Shown here: in pieces, positions 6,647-15,633 of the stretch
Layout of the letters: the number at the start of each line of letters is the position of its first letter
Numbering within the stretch: the stretch's first letter is position 1
Virus record (IMG/VR): IMGVR_UViG_3300027749_002715
Span: 1 to 37,012 of that record
From: a virus
DNA: 37,012 bases
Strand: one strand, 5' to 3'
Notes under the pieces: generated by a model
What the model was told of the DNA's origin: nothing
What the model saw: the letters and a program-made list of their open reading frames with translations, nothing else
Database searches by the model: none
Position numbers and translations under genes: made by a program

Positions 6647-8131
6647 ATGTTCAAATGCCTTTTATTCAATGTTGCTAGCGGAACCAATCATGTTGGCAAC
6701 GGGAGAAGCGTAGGCGTATATAGAATAGCACACTATTTAAGAGATCACAACTGGGATGCCGAGGTAATTGATTTTGTCAGTGCATGGTCATTAGATGAAT
6801 TAAAATTATTAGCAATATCACGTATAGACGCTAATACTAAATTTATAAGTTTTAGTCATATGTTCAGCGTTTGGTCTGATACATTAGAACAATTTGCATT
6901 TTGGTTAAAACAAACATACCCTGAGATTCCGTTGCTATCCGGATCGGGTATATCTCCACAATTTAAATCAAAGGTATTAGATTACTATATACAAGGGTTT
7001 GGCGAAAAGGCACTTGTTGAATTATTGAAATATCTTTTTAGCAACGGCACACGCCCTCGATTTAGTTTATCTAAAGCAAACAATAAACCGTTACTATCTG
7101 CTAACGATCAATACCCATCATTTCCAATGCCCAATTTAAATGTAATATATCAAGATAGAGATTACATACAATCTAACGAATGGTTAGGTATTGAGTTTGC
7201 TAGGGGATGTAAATTTGCTTGTGATTTTTGTAATTTTCCAGTACTAGGTGTTAAAGGTGATTACTCTAGAGATGCAGAAGATTTTCGTATGCAAGTGCAA
7301 GATGCTTATGATAGATTTGGTGTAACTAACTATCTTGTTTCAGATGAAACATTTAATGATCGCACAGAAAAAATTACTAAGTTTGCAGATGTAGTTGACA
7401 AATTAAATTTTTCTCCTTGGTTTACAGGATTCATACGTCCCGACTTAATTATAAGTCGGCTGCACGACAGAGAAGAATTATTACGCATGGGTTTTCTTGG
7501 CCATCACTACGGTGTTGAAAGTTTTAATCACAAAGCAGTTAAAAGTGTTGGCAAAGGAATGCATCCTGATAAAATTAAACAAGGGTTGATTGATGTTAAA
7601 GCCTACTTTGAAACACACGGCACTAATCGTTATAGAACACTACTAACATTTATACTAGGATTACCAGGAGAAACTGAACAAGATCTAGAAAGTACTACAG
7701 ACTGGTTGTTAAAAAATTGGCAGGGGCAGGCGTGGACTCCGTTTGTACTAGAAATACCTATAGGAGAACTTAACAGATTATCTAAGATGAGTTTAGATTA
7801 CAGCAAATACGGATACAAGGAATATACTGGCAAGTATACTGAATTAGAATATACGCAGGCTCGTGTATCCAATGAAATTTTAATTTGGGAAAACAAGGAT
7901 CTAAATTATTTTAAAGCATACGAGATTTTCTTTAAAATGATTGATGTACGTAACAATACGTCGAGTAACTTTACACTAGCACCTTGGGATTTAGCAATGA
8001 TTGGTTTGCCAGGTAATGTAACAGAGAGACTAGCTCTACATAATTCGTATCTTAAAAATAAAGAAGTAGATTTAATTAGAGAAAAATTTGTTAACAACTA
8101 TAAACAGCAAAAACTTAATCTAATTCAATGA
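6647..8131 (+). CDS. B12-binding-domain radical SAM protein, copy 1
   Basis: Encodes 494 residues from ATG 6647; an open frame reaches back to 6497 but upstream of this ATG it lies in the divergent promoter and opposite gene, and the two paralogues start at the equivalent residue. The N-terminal ~150 residues have the Rossmann pattern of cobalamin-binding domains (VYRIAHYLRDHNWDAEVIDF, then GFGEKALVELL) but lack the DxHxxG cobalt ligand. The radical SAM cluster site is CKFACDFC (Cys188, 192, 195), followed by SDETF and GxxYGVESF segments. A C-terminal extension follows. Such enzymes do radical methylations, cyclisations or C-C chemistry. Single-gene unit, converging on 8115. Confidence 0.88.
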   Translation: MFKCLLFNVASGTNHVGNGRSVGVYRIAHYLRDHNWDAEVIDFVSAWSLDELKLLAISRIDANTKFISFSHMFSVWSDTLEQFAFWLKQTYPEIPLLSGSGISPQFKSKVLDYYIQGFGEKALVELLKYLFSNGTRPRFSLSKANNKPLLSANDQYPSFPMPNLNVIYQDRDYIQSNEWLGIEFARGCKFACDFCNFPVLGVKGDYSRDAEDFRMQVQDAYDRFGVTNYLVSDETFNDRTEKITKFADVVDKLNFSPWFTGFIRPDLIISRLHDREELLRMGFLGHHYGVESFNHKAVKSVGKGMHPDKIKQGLIDVKAYFETHGTNRYRTLLTFILGLPGETEQDLESTTDWLLKNWQGQAWTPFVLEIPIGELNRLSKMSLDYSKYGYKEYTGKYTELEYTQARVSNEILIWENKDLNYFKAYEIFFKMIDVRNNTSSNFTLAPWDLAMIGLPGNVTERLALHNSYLKNKEVDLIREKFVNNYKQQKLNLIQ

Positions 8132-8900
8132 TAAGATCTTTAGAGCCATTCTCAACAAACCAATCGAACTTATCTCCAACAAATCCCATAATCAATAAAT
8201 TACAGCGTAAGCTAAACCCTAGATTTGCAGTGCCGTGCGGCATATTTTTCCAATCAAATGTTATTGCTTCACCTGCATTATAATTTTTCCAATACTGATC
8301 ACCAAAGTACCAAGTTTGGCCAAGATCATACGGAGTTAACGAAATAAATGTTTTTCGTAATCTCAAATGATCCTCAGTTGCCAACTGATCATATCTTTTA
8401 TGCAAATTGTGTTCTTTGAAATAAACCTCGTTTAAATCTAAATGATATGAACATACTTGGCCTATTCTTTGAAAGGTAACTCTAATAGCATGAACTTCTG
8501 TATACCCTAGTTTTTCTGCCATTTGATAAAACGGTTCATATGCTTTATGATTGCATTTAAACTCAGGAATTAATATTAACTCATCATTATAACGTCCTTC
8601 GTATATATCAGTCAGCCAATTTATAGATATTCTATTAGTGCCGGCAAGTTTATACATGTCTGCCTCTGCGGCTTTATAACCTCCCGACATAGCTTCCAAA
8701 GGAGTAGCTACCTCAATAAAGTTTTCATAACAATCTTCCGCTGCCTTTTCTATTCCAGCTGCCCAATCACCTTTAAAAGTACACAACGGATTATAGATAT
8801 CTGATTCTAAAACATCTGTTGGTTTAAAATGATAGGTCGAAATCTTTTTATGATCCTCCCACCAAGGATATTGCTGAAATACTGATAGATCGATTGACAT
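8115..8900 (-). CDS. 2OG-Fe(II) oxygenase-like protein (Asp/Asn beta-hydroxylase type)
   Basis: Encodes 261 residues. The double-stranded beta-helix carries a complete iron triad and a 2-oxoglutarate arginine: His153-x-Asp155 (YHLDLNE), His222 (MPHGTANLG) and Arg232. The pattern of the last three elements is the Asp/Asn beta-hydroxylase-like arrangement also seen in other island members. Expected reaction: 2-oxoglutarate- and O2-dependent hydroxylation of a peptide or small molecule. It is alone on the reverse strand, with a late-type motif and a short leader that begins at its GGAG ribosome site. Confidence 0.8.
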   Translation of the reverse strand: MSIDLSVFQQYPWWEDHKKISTYHFKPTDVLESDIYNPLCTFKGDWAAGIEKAAEDCYENFIEVATPLEAMSGGYKAAEADMYKLAGTNRISINWLTDIYEGRYNDELILIPEFKCNHKAYEPFYQMAEKLGYTEVHAIRVTFQRIGQVCSYHLDLNEVYFKEHNLHKRYDQLATEDHLRLRKTFISLTPYDLGQTWYFGDQYWKNYNAGEAITFDWKNMPHGTANLGFSLRCNLLIMGFVGDKFDWFVENGSKDLIIELD

Positions 8901-8917
8901 AATTAATCTCCTACCAA

Positions 8918-8925
8918 TATTTAGC
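8918..8925 (-). promoter_or_regulatory. T4-type late promoter candidate (GCTAAATA)
   Basis: On the reverse strand GCTAAATA predicts transcription from about 8912. The leader would then open with AGGAG, a Shine-Dalgarno, and reach the ATG at 8900 after 12 bases. Shares the intergenic space with a perfect late motif on the other strand. Confidence 0.5.
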
Positions 8926-8955
8926 GAACAAAAAATTCCCCATGACGAATTTGAC

Positions 8956-8963
8956 TATAAATA
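8956..8963 (+). promoter_or_regulatory. T4-type late promoter candidate, perfect consensus (TATAAATA)
   Basis: TATAAATA matches the T4 late consensus in full. With its last base at -6, transcription starts at 8969, exactly the A of an in-frame ATG. It heads the longest operon of the island (to 17985). Confidence 0.6.
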
Positions 8964-8968
8964 TTGCC

Positions 8969-9562
8969 ATGGAAACCATTAATATTTTTGATTATAACGT
9001 ATGTCGCTTTAAGTGCCATGATGAAACCTTGTACAGAACAGAAAAATTAATAGCCGGCATAGACAACTTATTCAATAACTCTGATTTAGACGACGACCTT
9101 AATAATCAAATGAAACACGGTATTAGTACATTTGGGATTGAAAAATATAAATTATTAGAAATAGATGGCATCGACTTATTAATAAAATGGATAACATCAA
9201 AGATACTCGAATCTCGCAGTTTTTTTGGTTACAAAGATGCAATTGATGTAGACATATCACAAGCATTTACAAATAAAATGTGGCCAGGAGCTACGGGCAA
9301 AGTACACAATCATACACCAACTCGGCACGGTGTTATCGTATTCTATTTTCAACAGCCTGAAAATGGAAGTGATTTGGTACTAGTTAAAGATAGCTCTATA
9401 GGAGTAGACTTGGAAAATATTGCCGAGAAAGATAAACACTATTTAAATGTTAGACAAGGTGATTTAATAATTCACGAAACCTCGGCATGGCACGGAGTAT
9501 CTTTACATAAAGGAACTTCTCCAAGAATCGTCTTTATCTTAGAATATAAGTACGTAGTATGA
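8969..9562 (+). CDS. 2OG-Fe(II) oxygenase-like protein (2OG-FeII_Oxy_5-like)
   Basis: Encodes 197 residues from ATG 8969. An upstream in-frame ATG at 8942 would add nine residues, but it precedes a perfect late promoter lying inside that extension. The C-terminal half reads GKVHNHTPTRHGVIVFYF, then a GDLIIH strand, WHGVSLH and SPRIVF: candidate ligands His113/His115, His175 and 2OG-binding Arg186, spaced as in the phage-rich 2OG-FeII_Oxy_5 family. The acidic member of a HxD pair is not obvious, so the exact triad is uncertain. First gene of the forward operon; overlaps the next start by four bases. Confidence 0.7.
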   Translation: METINIFDYNVCRFKCHDETLYRTEKLIAGIDNLFNNSDLDDDLNNQMKHGISTFGIEKYKLLEIDGIDLLIKWITSKILESRSFFGYKDAIDVDISQAFTNKMWPGATGKVHNHTPTRHGVIVFYFQQPENGSDLVLVKDSSIGVDLENIAEKDKHYLNVRQGDLIIHETSAWHGVSLHKGTSPRIVFILEYKYVV

Positions 9563-11049
9563 AAGGTATAATTTTCGGCGTTGAAGATACATCTGCACCT
9601 AAGCGGCAAGGTGGCGCACATAGGATTGCTACATTTTTAAGAGAACATGACTGGGATATAGAAGTTATTGATTTTACCTTATGGTGGTCGCTTGACGAAT
9701 TAAAAGCATTGGCCAAGTCAAGATTTGATAAGGATACAAAATGGATAGGGGTCAGTTCTTTATTTACAGATACCAAGTTAGGCACATTCGGAGAGTTTTT
9801 AGTTTGGGTTAAAATTACTTACCCTGACATCAAAACAATTTTTGGTAGCCAGGTTAAACTGCCTAAGCAGTATAGTTTTATTGATTATAATATAAATGGT
9901 TTTGGAGAACACGCATTGTTAGTGCTGTTGAAATATCTGTTCAGTAACGGCGATTCACCTAAATTTAGTATGTTTTTAAATTCTGGAAGAAACATACCAG
10001 CTAATGAATACTACCCATCGTATCCTATGAAAAGTCTAATGATAAAATATGAAGATCGAGACTTTATTCAATCGTACGAGTGGCTCTCTGTTGAGTTTGC
10101 AAGGGGCTGCAAATTTAGTTGTGACTTTTGTAATTTTCCAGTTATTGGAGTTAAGGGAGATTATACTAGAGATGCAGATGATTTTCGACTGCACATGATG
10201 GATGCATATGACAGATTTGGTGTACAATATTACGCAGTGTCTGACGAAACATTTAACGACAGAACAGCAAAGATTACTAAGTTTGCAGATGTAGTTGAAA
10301 CATTACCGTTTGCTCCTTTTTTTACTGGATTTATTAGGGCTGATTTATTGATTAGTAGAAAAAATGAAAAAGAAGAATTATTACGCATGGGTTTTCTTGG
10401 ACAATTTTACGGTGTAGAAACTTTTAACCATGAAACTGGAAAATCTATTGGTAAAGGAATGCATCCTGATAAAATTAAGCAAGGACTAATTGATATAAAG
10501 AATTATTTTAAATCACATGGTAATAATTATTATAGAGGATACATAAGTTTAATTGCAGGGTTACCGCACGAAACAATGGAAAGTTTGGATGTAACAAAGC
10601 AATGGTTATTAGATAACTGGAAAGGTGAATCATTCAGCGTGTTCGCATTAGAAATACCAATATCAGAATATGACTACCCATCAAGTATTTCTATGAATTA
10701 TAAAAAATACGGTTATAAAGATGCCAGTGGTGATGCTGATGTGCAAAATTTAAAAGATGATTATAATCGTTATAATATAATCACTGACGTATTACTATGG
10801 AAGAACGAACACATGTCTGTTAGAGATGCAGCAAGGATAGCTAAGGATATTGAATGGATACGTGACAATCCTGCTTCTTCTTATAATGCCAAAGTTCCTA
10901 ATTTTAGTTTGGTGGATCTTGGACTTCCTGATAACTTAGAAGATAGACTATCAGTGGATTTTCAGTACATATTTTCGTCGAATACAATTAGAACAAATAC
11001 GTTAAACACAAGAATAAAAGACTACATTCAAAAAAAGTTGGGACTGTAA
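9559..11049 (+). CDS. B12-binding-domain radical SAM protein, copy 2
   Basis: Encodes 496 residues. It has the same two-part architecture as the proteins at 6647 and 11050: an N-terminal Rossmann-like B12-type domain without the DxHxxG histidine motif (QGGAHRIATFLREHDWD, later GFGEHALLVLL), then a radical SAM domain with CKFSCDFC (Cys184, 188, 191). The middle region (NSGRNIPANEYYPSYPMK, YEDRDFI) is almost identical to copy 3 and close at DNA level, so copies 2 and 3 are a recent tandem duplication. The ATG overlaps the previous stop (ATGA) and its stop abuts the next ATG. Confidence 0.88.
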   Translation: MKGIIFGVEDTSAPKRQGGAHRIATFLREHDWDIEVIDFTLWWSLDELKALAKSRFDKDTKWIGVSSLFTDTKLGTFGEFLVWVKITYPDIKTIFGSQVKLPKQYSFIDYNINGFGEHALLVLLKYLFSNGDSPKFSMFLNSGRNIPANEYYPSYPMKSLMIKYEDRDFIQSYEWLSVEFARGCKFSCDFCNFPVIGVKGDYTRDADDFRLHMMDAYDRFGVQYYAVSDETFNDRTAKITKFADVVETLPFAPFFTGFIRADLLISRKNEKEELLRMGFLGQFYGVETFNHETGKSIGKGMHPDKIKQGLIDIKNYFKSHGNNYYRGYISLIAGLPHETMESLDVTKQWLLDNWKGESFSVFALEIPISEYDYPSSISMNYKKYGYKDASGDADVQNLKDDYNRYNIITDVLLWKNEHMSVRDAARIAKDIEWIRDNPASSYNAKVPNFSLVDLGLPDNLEDRLSVDFQYIFSSNTIRTNTLNTRIKDYIQKKLGL

Positions 11050-12504
11050 ATGTTTAAATGCTTTTTACTTAATGCAGATAACGGATCTTTGATAAAAAGA
11101 GGATTGGGTGCGTATAGAATTGCCACCTTCTTAAGAGATAACGAGTGGGACGTTGAAGTGATCGAGTTTGCAGTTCAGTGGTCTCTTGAAGAATTGCAAT
11201 CATTAGCCCAACAGAGAATAGACTCAAACTTTAAATTTATAGGAATAAGTGCATTATTTTTAAATACAAAAGTTCCAGTGTTAGAATTATTCTTAGATTG
11301 GGTGAAAAAAGAGTATCCTTATATAAAAATTATCATAGGCGGCCCTGAACGTTATCGATTTAATAACTCAAACATAGATTACAACCTTAATGGGTATGGA
11401 GAAAATGCACTATTAATGTTATTAAAATATCTTTTTAGCAACGGGCCGAATCCCAAATTTAGTATGCACATGAACTCAGGCAGGAATATACCGGCAAATG
11501 AATATTATCCATCATATCCTATGAAAAGTTTAATGATTAAATATGAAGATCGAGATTTTATCAATTCGGATGAATGGTTAGGTGTTGAGTTTGCACGTGG
11601 TTGTAAATTCTCATGCGATTTTTGCAATTTCCCTGTAATTGGAGTTAAAGGCGATTATACCAGAGATGCAGAAGATTTTCGTGTACAAATGATGGATGCA
11701 TATGATAGATTTGGTGTAACTAATTATTATTGCTCAGACGAAACGTTCAATGATAGAACAGCAAAAATTACTAAGTTTGCAGATGTAGTTGAAACATTAC
11801 CATTTGCTCCTTATTTTACTGGATTTATTAGAGCTGACCTTTTAGTAAGCAGGCCACGCGATAAAGAAGAATTATTACGCATGGGGTTCCTTGGCCAATT
11901 TTATGGGATAGAAACATTCTATCATGAAACTGGAAAAGCAATCGGCAAAGGCATGAACCCTGATAGGTTAAAACAAGGGTTAGTTGATGTCAGGAATTTT
12001 TTTGAAAAGAAAGTAGGAATAAAGTATCGAGGCTCCGTATCGTTAATTGCAGGATTGCCACATGAACCTAAAGAAAGTTTGTATACAACAATGCAGTGGT
12101 TATTAAATCACTGGCAAGGACATGCCTTTAGTATGTACCCATTAGAAATACCAATATCTGAATTTTATTATTCTTCAAAAATTTCTATGGATTATAAAAA
12201 ATACGGTTATATCGATGCTAGTGAAGATCCGGATATTGTTAAACATATTGTAGGAAGACAGGCTATGGATTTTAAAGACATATTGCTTTGGAAAAATGAG
12301 CATATGTCAATTAAAGAAGCAGAAGAAATATCCAAGGAAGCAGAGTCTTTAAAAGCAATACATGATTTTAGACAAAACAGTTTTGGCTTACTAAGGACCG
12401 GAGTGGGAAGTTTGGAAGAAAGACTATTATCATTTGAAAGAGATAGGGCGCCGCCGCCGACTCTTTTCATTGAGAATTACATTAGTAAAAAGTTGGGTTT
12501 ATAA
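11050..12504 (+). CDS. B12-binding-domain radical SAM protein, copy 3
   Basis: Encodes 484 residues. The N-terminal domain ends in a typical cobalamin-fold IIIGGP and GYGENALLMLL but has no cobalt-coordinating His motif. The radical SAM site is CKFSCDFC (Cys185, 189, 192). It is nearest to copy 2 from the NSGRNIPANEYY segment onward, while the first 150 residues and C-terminal ~100 residues diverge, as expected if each copy recognises its own substrate position. It begins directly after the copy 2 stop and overlaps the next gene by one base. Confidence 0.88.
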   Translation: MFKCFLLNADNGSLIKRGLGAYRIATFLRDNEWDVEVIEFAVQWSLEELQSLAQQRIDSNFKFIGISALFLNTKVPVLELFLDWVKKEYPYIKIIIGGPERYRFNNSNIDYNLNGYGENALLMLLKYLFSNGPNPKFSMHMNSGRNIPANEYYPSYPMKSLMIKYEDRDFINSDEWLGVEFARGCKFSCDFCNFPVIGVKGDYTRDAEDFRVQMMDAYDRFGVTNYYCSDETFNDRTAKITKFADVVETLPFAPYFTGFIRADLLVSRPRDKEELLRMGFLGQFYGIETFYHETGKAIGKGMNPDRLKQGLVDVRNFFEKKVGIKYRGSVSLIAGLPHEPKESLYTTMQWLLNHWQGHAFSMYPLEIPISEFYYSSKISMDYKKYGYIDASEDPDIVKHIVGRQAMDFKDILLWKNEHMSIKEAEEISKEAESLKAIHDFRQNSFGLLRTGVGSLEERLLSFERDRAPPPTLFIENYISKKLGL

Positions 12505-13559
12505 TGCAACACTTAACAAATACACTGTCCGTCTGTGAACACTGTTACAGACACATACCTGTTGTCAAGTTTGAACGTGACGGTGCAATATGGTTGAAGA
12601 AAACTTGTAAATTCCATGGTGAGAGCGAACACTTAGTAGACCCAGATGCACAGTTTTATTTAAATTATAACTATATTAGAAGACCATTGGCTAGTTATAT
12701 GTTAGACATCACCAATAGATGCAATTTAACTTGTCCAAACTGTCATCAAGAACCTGACAATCAATCTAAAGATAGACCAATTGATTATTACGCTATGATT
12801 GTGCAAAGTTGGCCTGACGATGGTTATCCTGTGGCCTTATGTGGAGCAGAACCAACTGTCCGTAAAGATTTGCCAGAATTCATCAAAACTTTAAATGCAC
12901 TACCTGGCAAACATAGAAATATAATTGTATTAACCAATGCAGTTAATTTAGCTAAAAAAGATTATGCAAAACAGTTTGCTAAATTTGACAATGTATCATG
13001 GACAGTCGGACTCAACCATCCCGATTATCAAGGACATACAGTACGTTCAAAGCAAATCAAAGGCATTGAGAATCTTGTTGCATTAGGAATGCCTATTAAG
13101 AACATTAGTTATACCCTTGAAGTCCTTGATCAGATGGAATACTGTTTAGAAGAGATACAACAATTTGCTGGAACATATTGCAAGGCATTTAGGGTCCGCA
13201 CTGGCGTAGATATTGGTCGTTATCCTGGAGGTCCAAAAGTTTATATGAGTGACTTAGTAAAAGAAATGCAACGTATTGCAGATAAAAATAGCTGGCCGGT
13301 TGTTAAGATACTTGATGAAGGAAATCGTGCTCACTATGCAGTGTCTGTTAATGGAGTTCCTATTAAAATTATACAATGGCCCGATGCAACTACATTGGAT
13401 TTAAAAGAAATACAAACAGAAGCAATAGGTGATTTTGTTCCAGGCAAACCTCGTAGCCCATTGATACATCAAATCATATTGCGGGATGCGACTGTTAATA
13501 ACAACATGCCGCTGTATGATACTATCCCACAGGAGTACATAGACAATTATGGCAATTAA
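12504..13559 (+). CDS. Radical SAM protein with Tes/MJ0619-like N-terminal Cys cluster
   Basis: Encodes 351 residues. The N-terminal ~50 residues form a small metal-binding module, Cys11-x2-Cys14, Cys35 and His38 (TLSVCEHCYRHIP, KKTCKFHGE), as in the MJ0619 methylase and Tes (tetraether lipid synthase) families. The radical SAM cluster site follows at RCNLTCPNC (Cys73, 77, 80), with LCGAEPT replacing the usual GGEPT. The known relatives join or methylate unactivated carbons. The protein is shorter than typical Tes/MJ0619 proteins, so an identical reaction is not implied. It sits between the B12-type pair and the oxygenase group. Confidence 0.83.
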   Translation: MQHLTNTLSVCEHCYRHIPVVKFERDGAIWLKKTCKFHGESEHLVDPDAQFYLNYNYIRRPLASYMLDITNRCNLTCPNCHQEPDNQSKDRPIDYYAMIVQSWPDDGYPVALCGAEPTVRKDLPEFIKTLNALPGKHRNIIVLTNAVNLAKKDYAKQFAKFDNVSWTVGLNHPDYQGHTVRSKQIKGIENLVALGMPIKNISYTLEVLDQMEYCLEEIQQFAGTYCKAFRVRTGVDIGRYPGGPKVYMSDLVKEMQRIADKNSWPVVKILDEGNRAHYAVSVNGVPIKIIQWPDATTLDLKEIQTEAIGDFVPGKPRSPLIHQIILRDATVNNNMPLYDTIPQEYIDNYGN

Positions 13560-14352
13560 AGGCATAAACAACATTCCCTATTTTGATATGGAACAATATC
13601 TAGATATGGCGGAGTTTGAAAAACTACAGCCAGAAATAATTCGAGGATTTGCCGACGCAAGAGAATTTGCCAAGGAAGGCACTTGGATGACACCTGGCTT
13701 TACATTTAAGGATGCTAGCTATCAACCTCACTGGAAACCTATCTATAAAGCAATAGAAGAATTTTTAGCGTTACCAGATAGTGATCCTATTAAACAAGGC
13801 GGTATAGACTTGTATAGAGATTTTAAAGATTTTCGTGTACGTAATAAATTTACACGATATATCAAAATGGCCATGGGTGCATACGATCCTTACATCTATT
13901 ATTTCTTATGGGAAGACGGTAGTTGGGACGATAGAACTGCACCACGCAAGTTAACACCAGAGGCAACCCATTTCCCCAAGACTGTTAAATGGGTTGAAAG
14001 TCTAGTAGGTACGATTTTTGAAGACATAGGCCGCGTTATATTTTTCCACTGCGAAGCAGATGGTATCCCATTTGAGCACCGTGACTTAGATGCTAAGAAT
14101 GGTATTGACGTTGTTAAGCCTCATCGAAATGAATTTATACATATTAGACCTAATACTAAAAAAGCATTCTACGTATGGGATCCAGAAAAGAAAAACAAAG
14201 TATACTTAAACACCCGGGCTGCTTGGTGGAACGATGTTGACTGGCACGGCGGCGAACAGATTATGGAACAGAGTTATGGATTACGTATTGATGGTAAATT
14301 CACAGAAGAATTTCGCAAGATGTTAGGGATTAGTCATTTAGAGAATTATTAA
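13549..14352 (+). CDS. 2OG-Fe(II) oxygenase-like protein, paralogue A
   Basis: Encodes 267 residues. A helical N-terminal region (FDMEQYLDMAEFEKLQPEI) is followed by a beta-helix with a complete ligand set: His177-x-Asp179 (PFEHRDL), His233 (DWHGG) and Arg246 (SYGLRIDG). Members at 14352 and 15614 share this layout. Probable role: hydroxylation or another 2OG-driven oxidation. It overlaps the Tes-like gene by 11 bases and the next gene by one, so they are translated together. Confidence 0.75.
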   Translation: MAIKGINNIPYFDMEQYLDMAEFEKLQPEIIRGFADAREFAKEGTWMTPGFTFKDASYQPHWKPIYKAIEEFLALPDSDPIKQGGIDLYRDFKDFRVRNKFTRYIKMAMGAYDPYIYYFLWEDGSWDDRTAPRKLTPEATHFPKTVKWVESLVGTIFEDIGRVIFFHCEADGIPFEHRDLDAKNGIDVVKPHRNEFIHIRPNTKKAFYVWDPEKKNKVYLNTRAAWWNDVDWHGGEQIMEQSYGLRIDGKFTEEFRKMLGISHLENY

Positions 14353-15035
14353 TGAGTTATTATAATTTAGAATCTTTAATTGATCATTTTAAGTTTAACG
14401 ATCTGCAAGAAGAAATACATATTGGTCTTGTAGAAACTCTACCTATGGCTGTGTGCGGTGATTACCAAAATACAATTATAGATTACTCACCCGCAAATAT
14501 TCCACCGGGGTTTAGAACATTAAAACAAGCATACGATGATTTTTTAAAGTTATCTGATGAAGATCCTATTAAACAAACAGGTCTAGTATTACAGCAAGAA
14601 AATTCTAGTTACTTCTCAGCTTATTTAAAAATAGCTCTACAAGCATATGATCCGTTTTATTATCATACTCTATGGAAAGACGGAGTAGAGGTAGAACAAA
14701 CAATGCAGTATTTTCCACAAACAAAACAATGGATCTTAGATTCATGCATGCCGTTGTTTGAGCATTTAAATTCTATCACATTTATAGTTTGTGAAGCTAA
14801 TGGACTTGGATGGGAACAACAGTCGCAACAACAATATAAAGACTTTTTGTATATAAGATCCTGTTTAGAAAAACCAATGTACGTTTGGAGCAACAACACT
14901 AAAATTTATATTGATTCAAAAGTTGCATTCTGGAATCAAGATAGATGTATAGGGCATGAAAAAATTACAAAACAAACTTATGCACTACGTATAGGTGGCA
15001 CTTTTAAATCACAGATTAAGGAACAGTATGTTTAA
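14352..15035 (+). CDS. Degenerate 2OG-oxygenase-fold paralogue B (ligands lost)
   Basis: Encodes 227 residues and aligns with the proteins at 13549 and 15614 (CEANGLGWEQQ against CEADGIPFEHR; KQTYALRIGGTF against EQSYGLRIDGKF). The iron-binding HxD has become Gln156-x-Ser158 and the second His has become Ile200 (an off-register His202 follows). Only the 2OG-binding Arg213 remains. It is therefore unlikely to bind iron in the normal way and looks like a maintained pseudoenzyme, perhaps a partner subunit of an active neighbour. The frame is intact and overlaps both neighbours. Confidence 0.75.
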   Translation: MSYYNLESLIDHFKFNDLQEEIHIGLVETLPMAVCGDYQNTIIDYSPANIPPGFRTLKQAYDDFLKLSDEDPIKQTGLVLQQENSSYFSAYLKIALQAYDPFYYHTLWKDGVEVEQTMQYFPQTKQWILDSCMPLFEHLNSITFIVCEANGLGWEQQSQQQYKDFLYIRSCLEKPMYVWSNNTKIYIDSKVAFWNQDRCIGHEKITKQTYALRIGGTFKSQIKEQYV

Positions 15036-15633
15036 AATTCTATGTACTGGAAATCCTAATAAAAATACAATTGCTAAGGCTGTTAAAATAGTGTTCCCTG
15101 ATGCTGATTTTGTTCACCTTTCAGCAGGATATAATTTTACTGAGATCGCCGGGCTTAATAAATTTAAAGAAAAGATTAAAGATTACAATGTGTTTATTAA
15201 TGCATCGCATATAGGCAACGATATACAACTTAACTTATTAAAAATAACCAGAGAAATATGGGAAAGCGGCCATGTGTTTAATATAGGTAGCGTAATAGAA
15301 TATGATTTTTTTAACTGGGTATCTCCTGACCGAGCAGAAAATAAAAAAAGATTAAAAACATTAAGTTTAGAACTATGTAGTGAGAAATTTAAAACCACAC
15401 ATATGATAGTTGGAGCATCTAAAGATCAAAAACCTAATGCAGCCTTTAAGATGGATCCTATACATATTGCAAATGCAATTAAATGGATTGTAGAAGCAAC
15501 TGAATTCCATGTTCCTGTTATTGGAATTGAAAACGATTACTGGAATAAAGGGCAACTCGGTGAGCACGGTGATTGGCAAGAAGGGAAGAATCGAGGTCTT
15601 AAGGAATTTGCAAATGCAACTAAATCGATTTGA
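15028..15633 (+). CDS. SDR-like Rossmann-fold protein
   Basis: Encodes 201 residues from the ATG at 15028 (an open frame extends to 14995 but this ATG gives the natural first strand FKILCTGNPNKN). The fold pattern of short-chain dehydrogenases is visible: a nucleotide-loop-like GNPNKNTIAKA, a YNVFINASHIG segment where SDRs have NNAG, and a VFNIGSV strand at the active-site Ser. The YxxxK pair is not clean, so redox activity is uncertain. It overlaps the previous gene by eight bases and the next by 20. Confidence 0.6.
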   Translation: MFKILCTGNPNKNTIAKAVKIVFPDADFVHLSAGYNFTEIAGLNKFKEKIKDYNVFINASHIGNDIQLNLLKITREIWESGHVFNIGSVIEYDFFNWVSPDRAENKKRLKTLSLELCSEKFKTTHMIVGASKDQKPNAAFKMDPIHIANAIKWIVEATEFHVPVIGIENDYWNKGQLGEHGDWQEGKNRGLKEFANATKSI

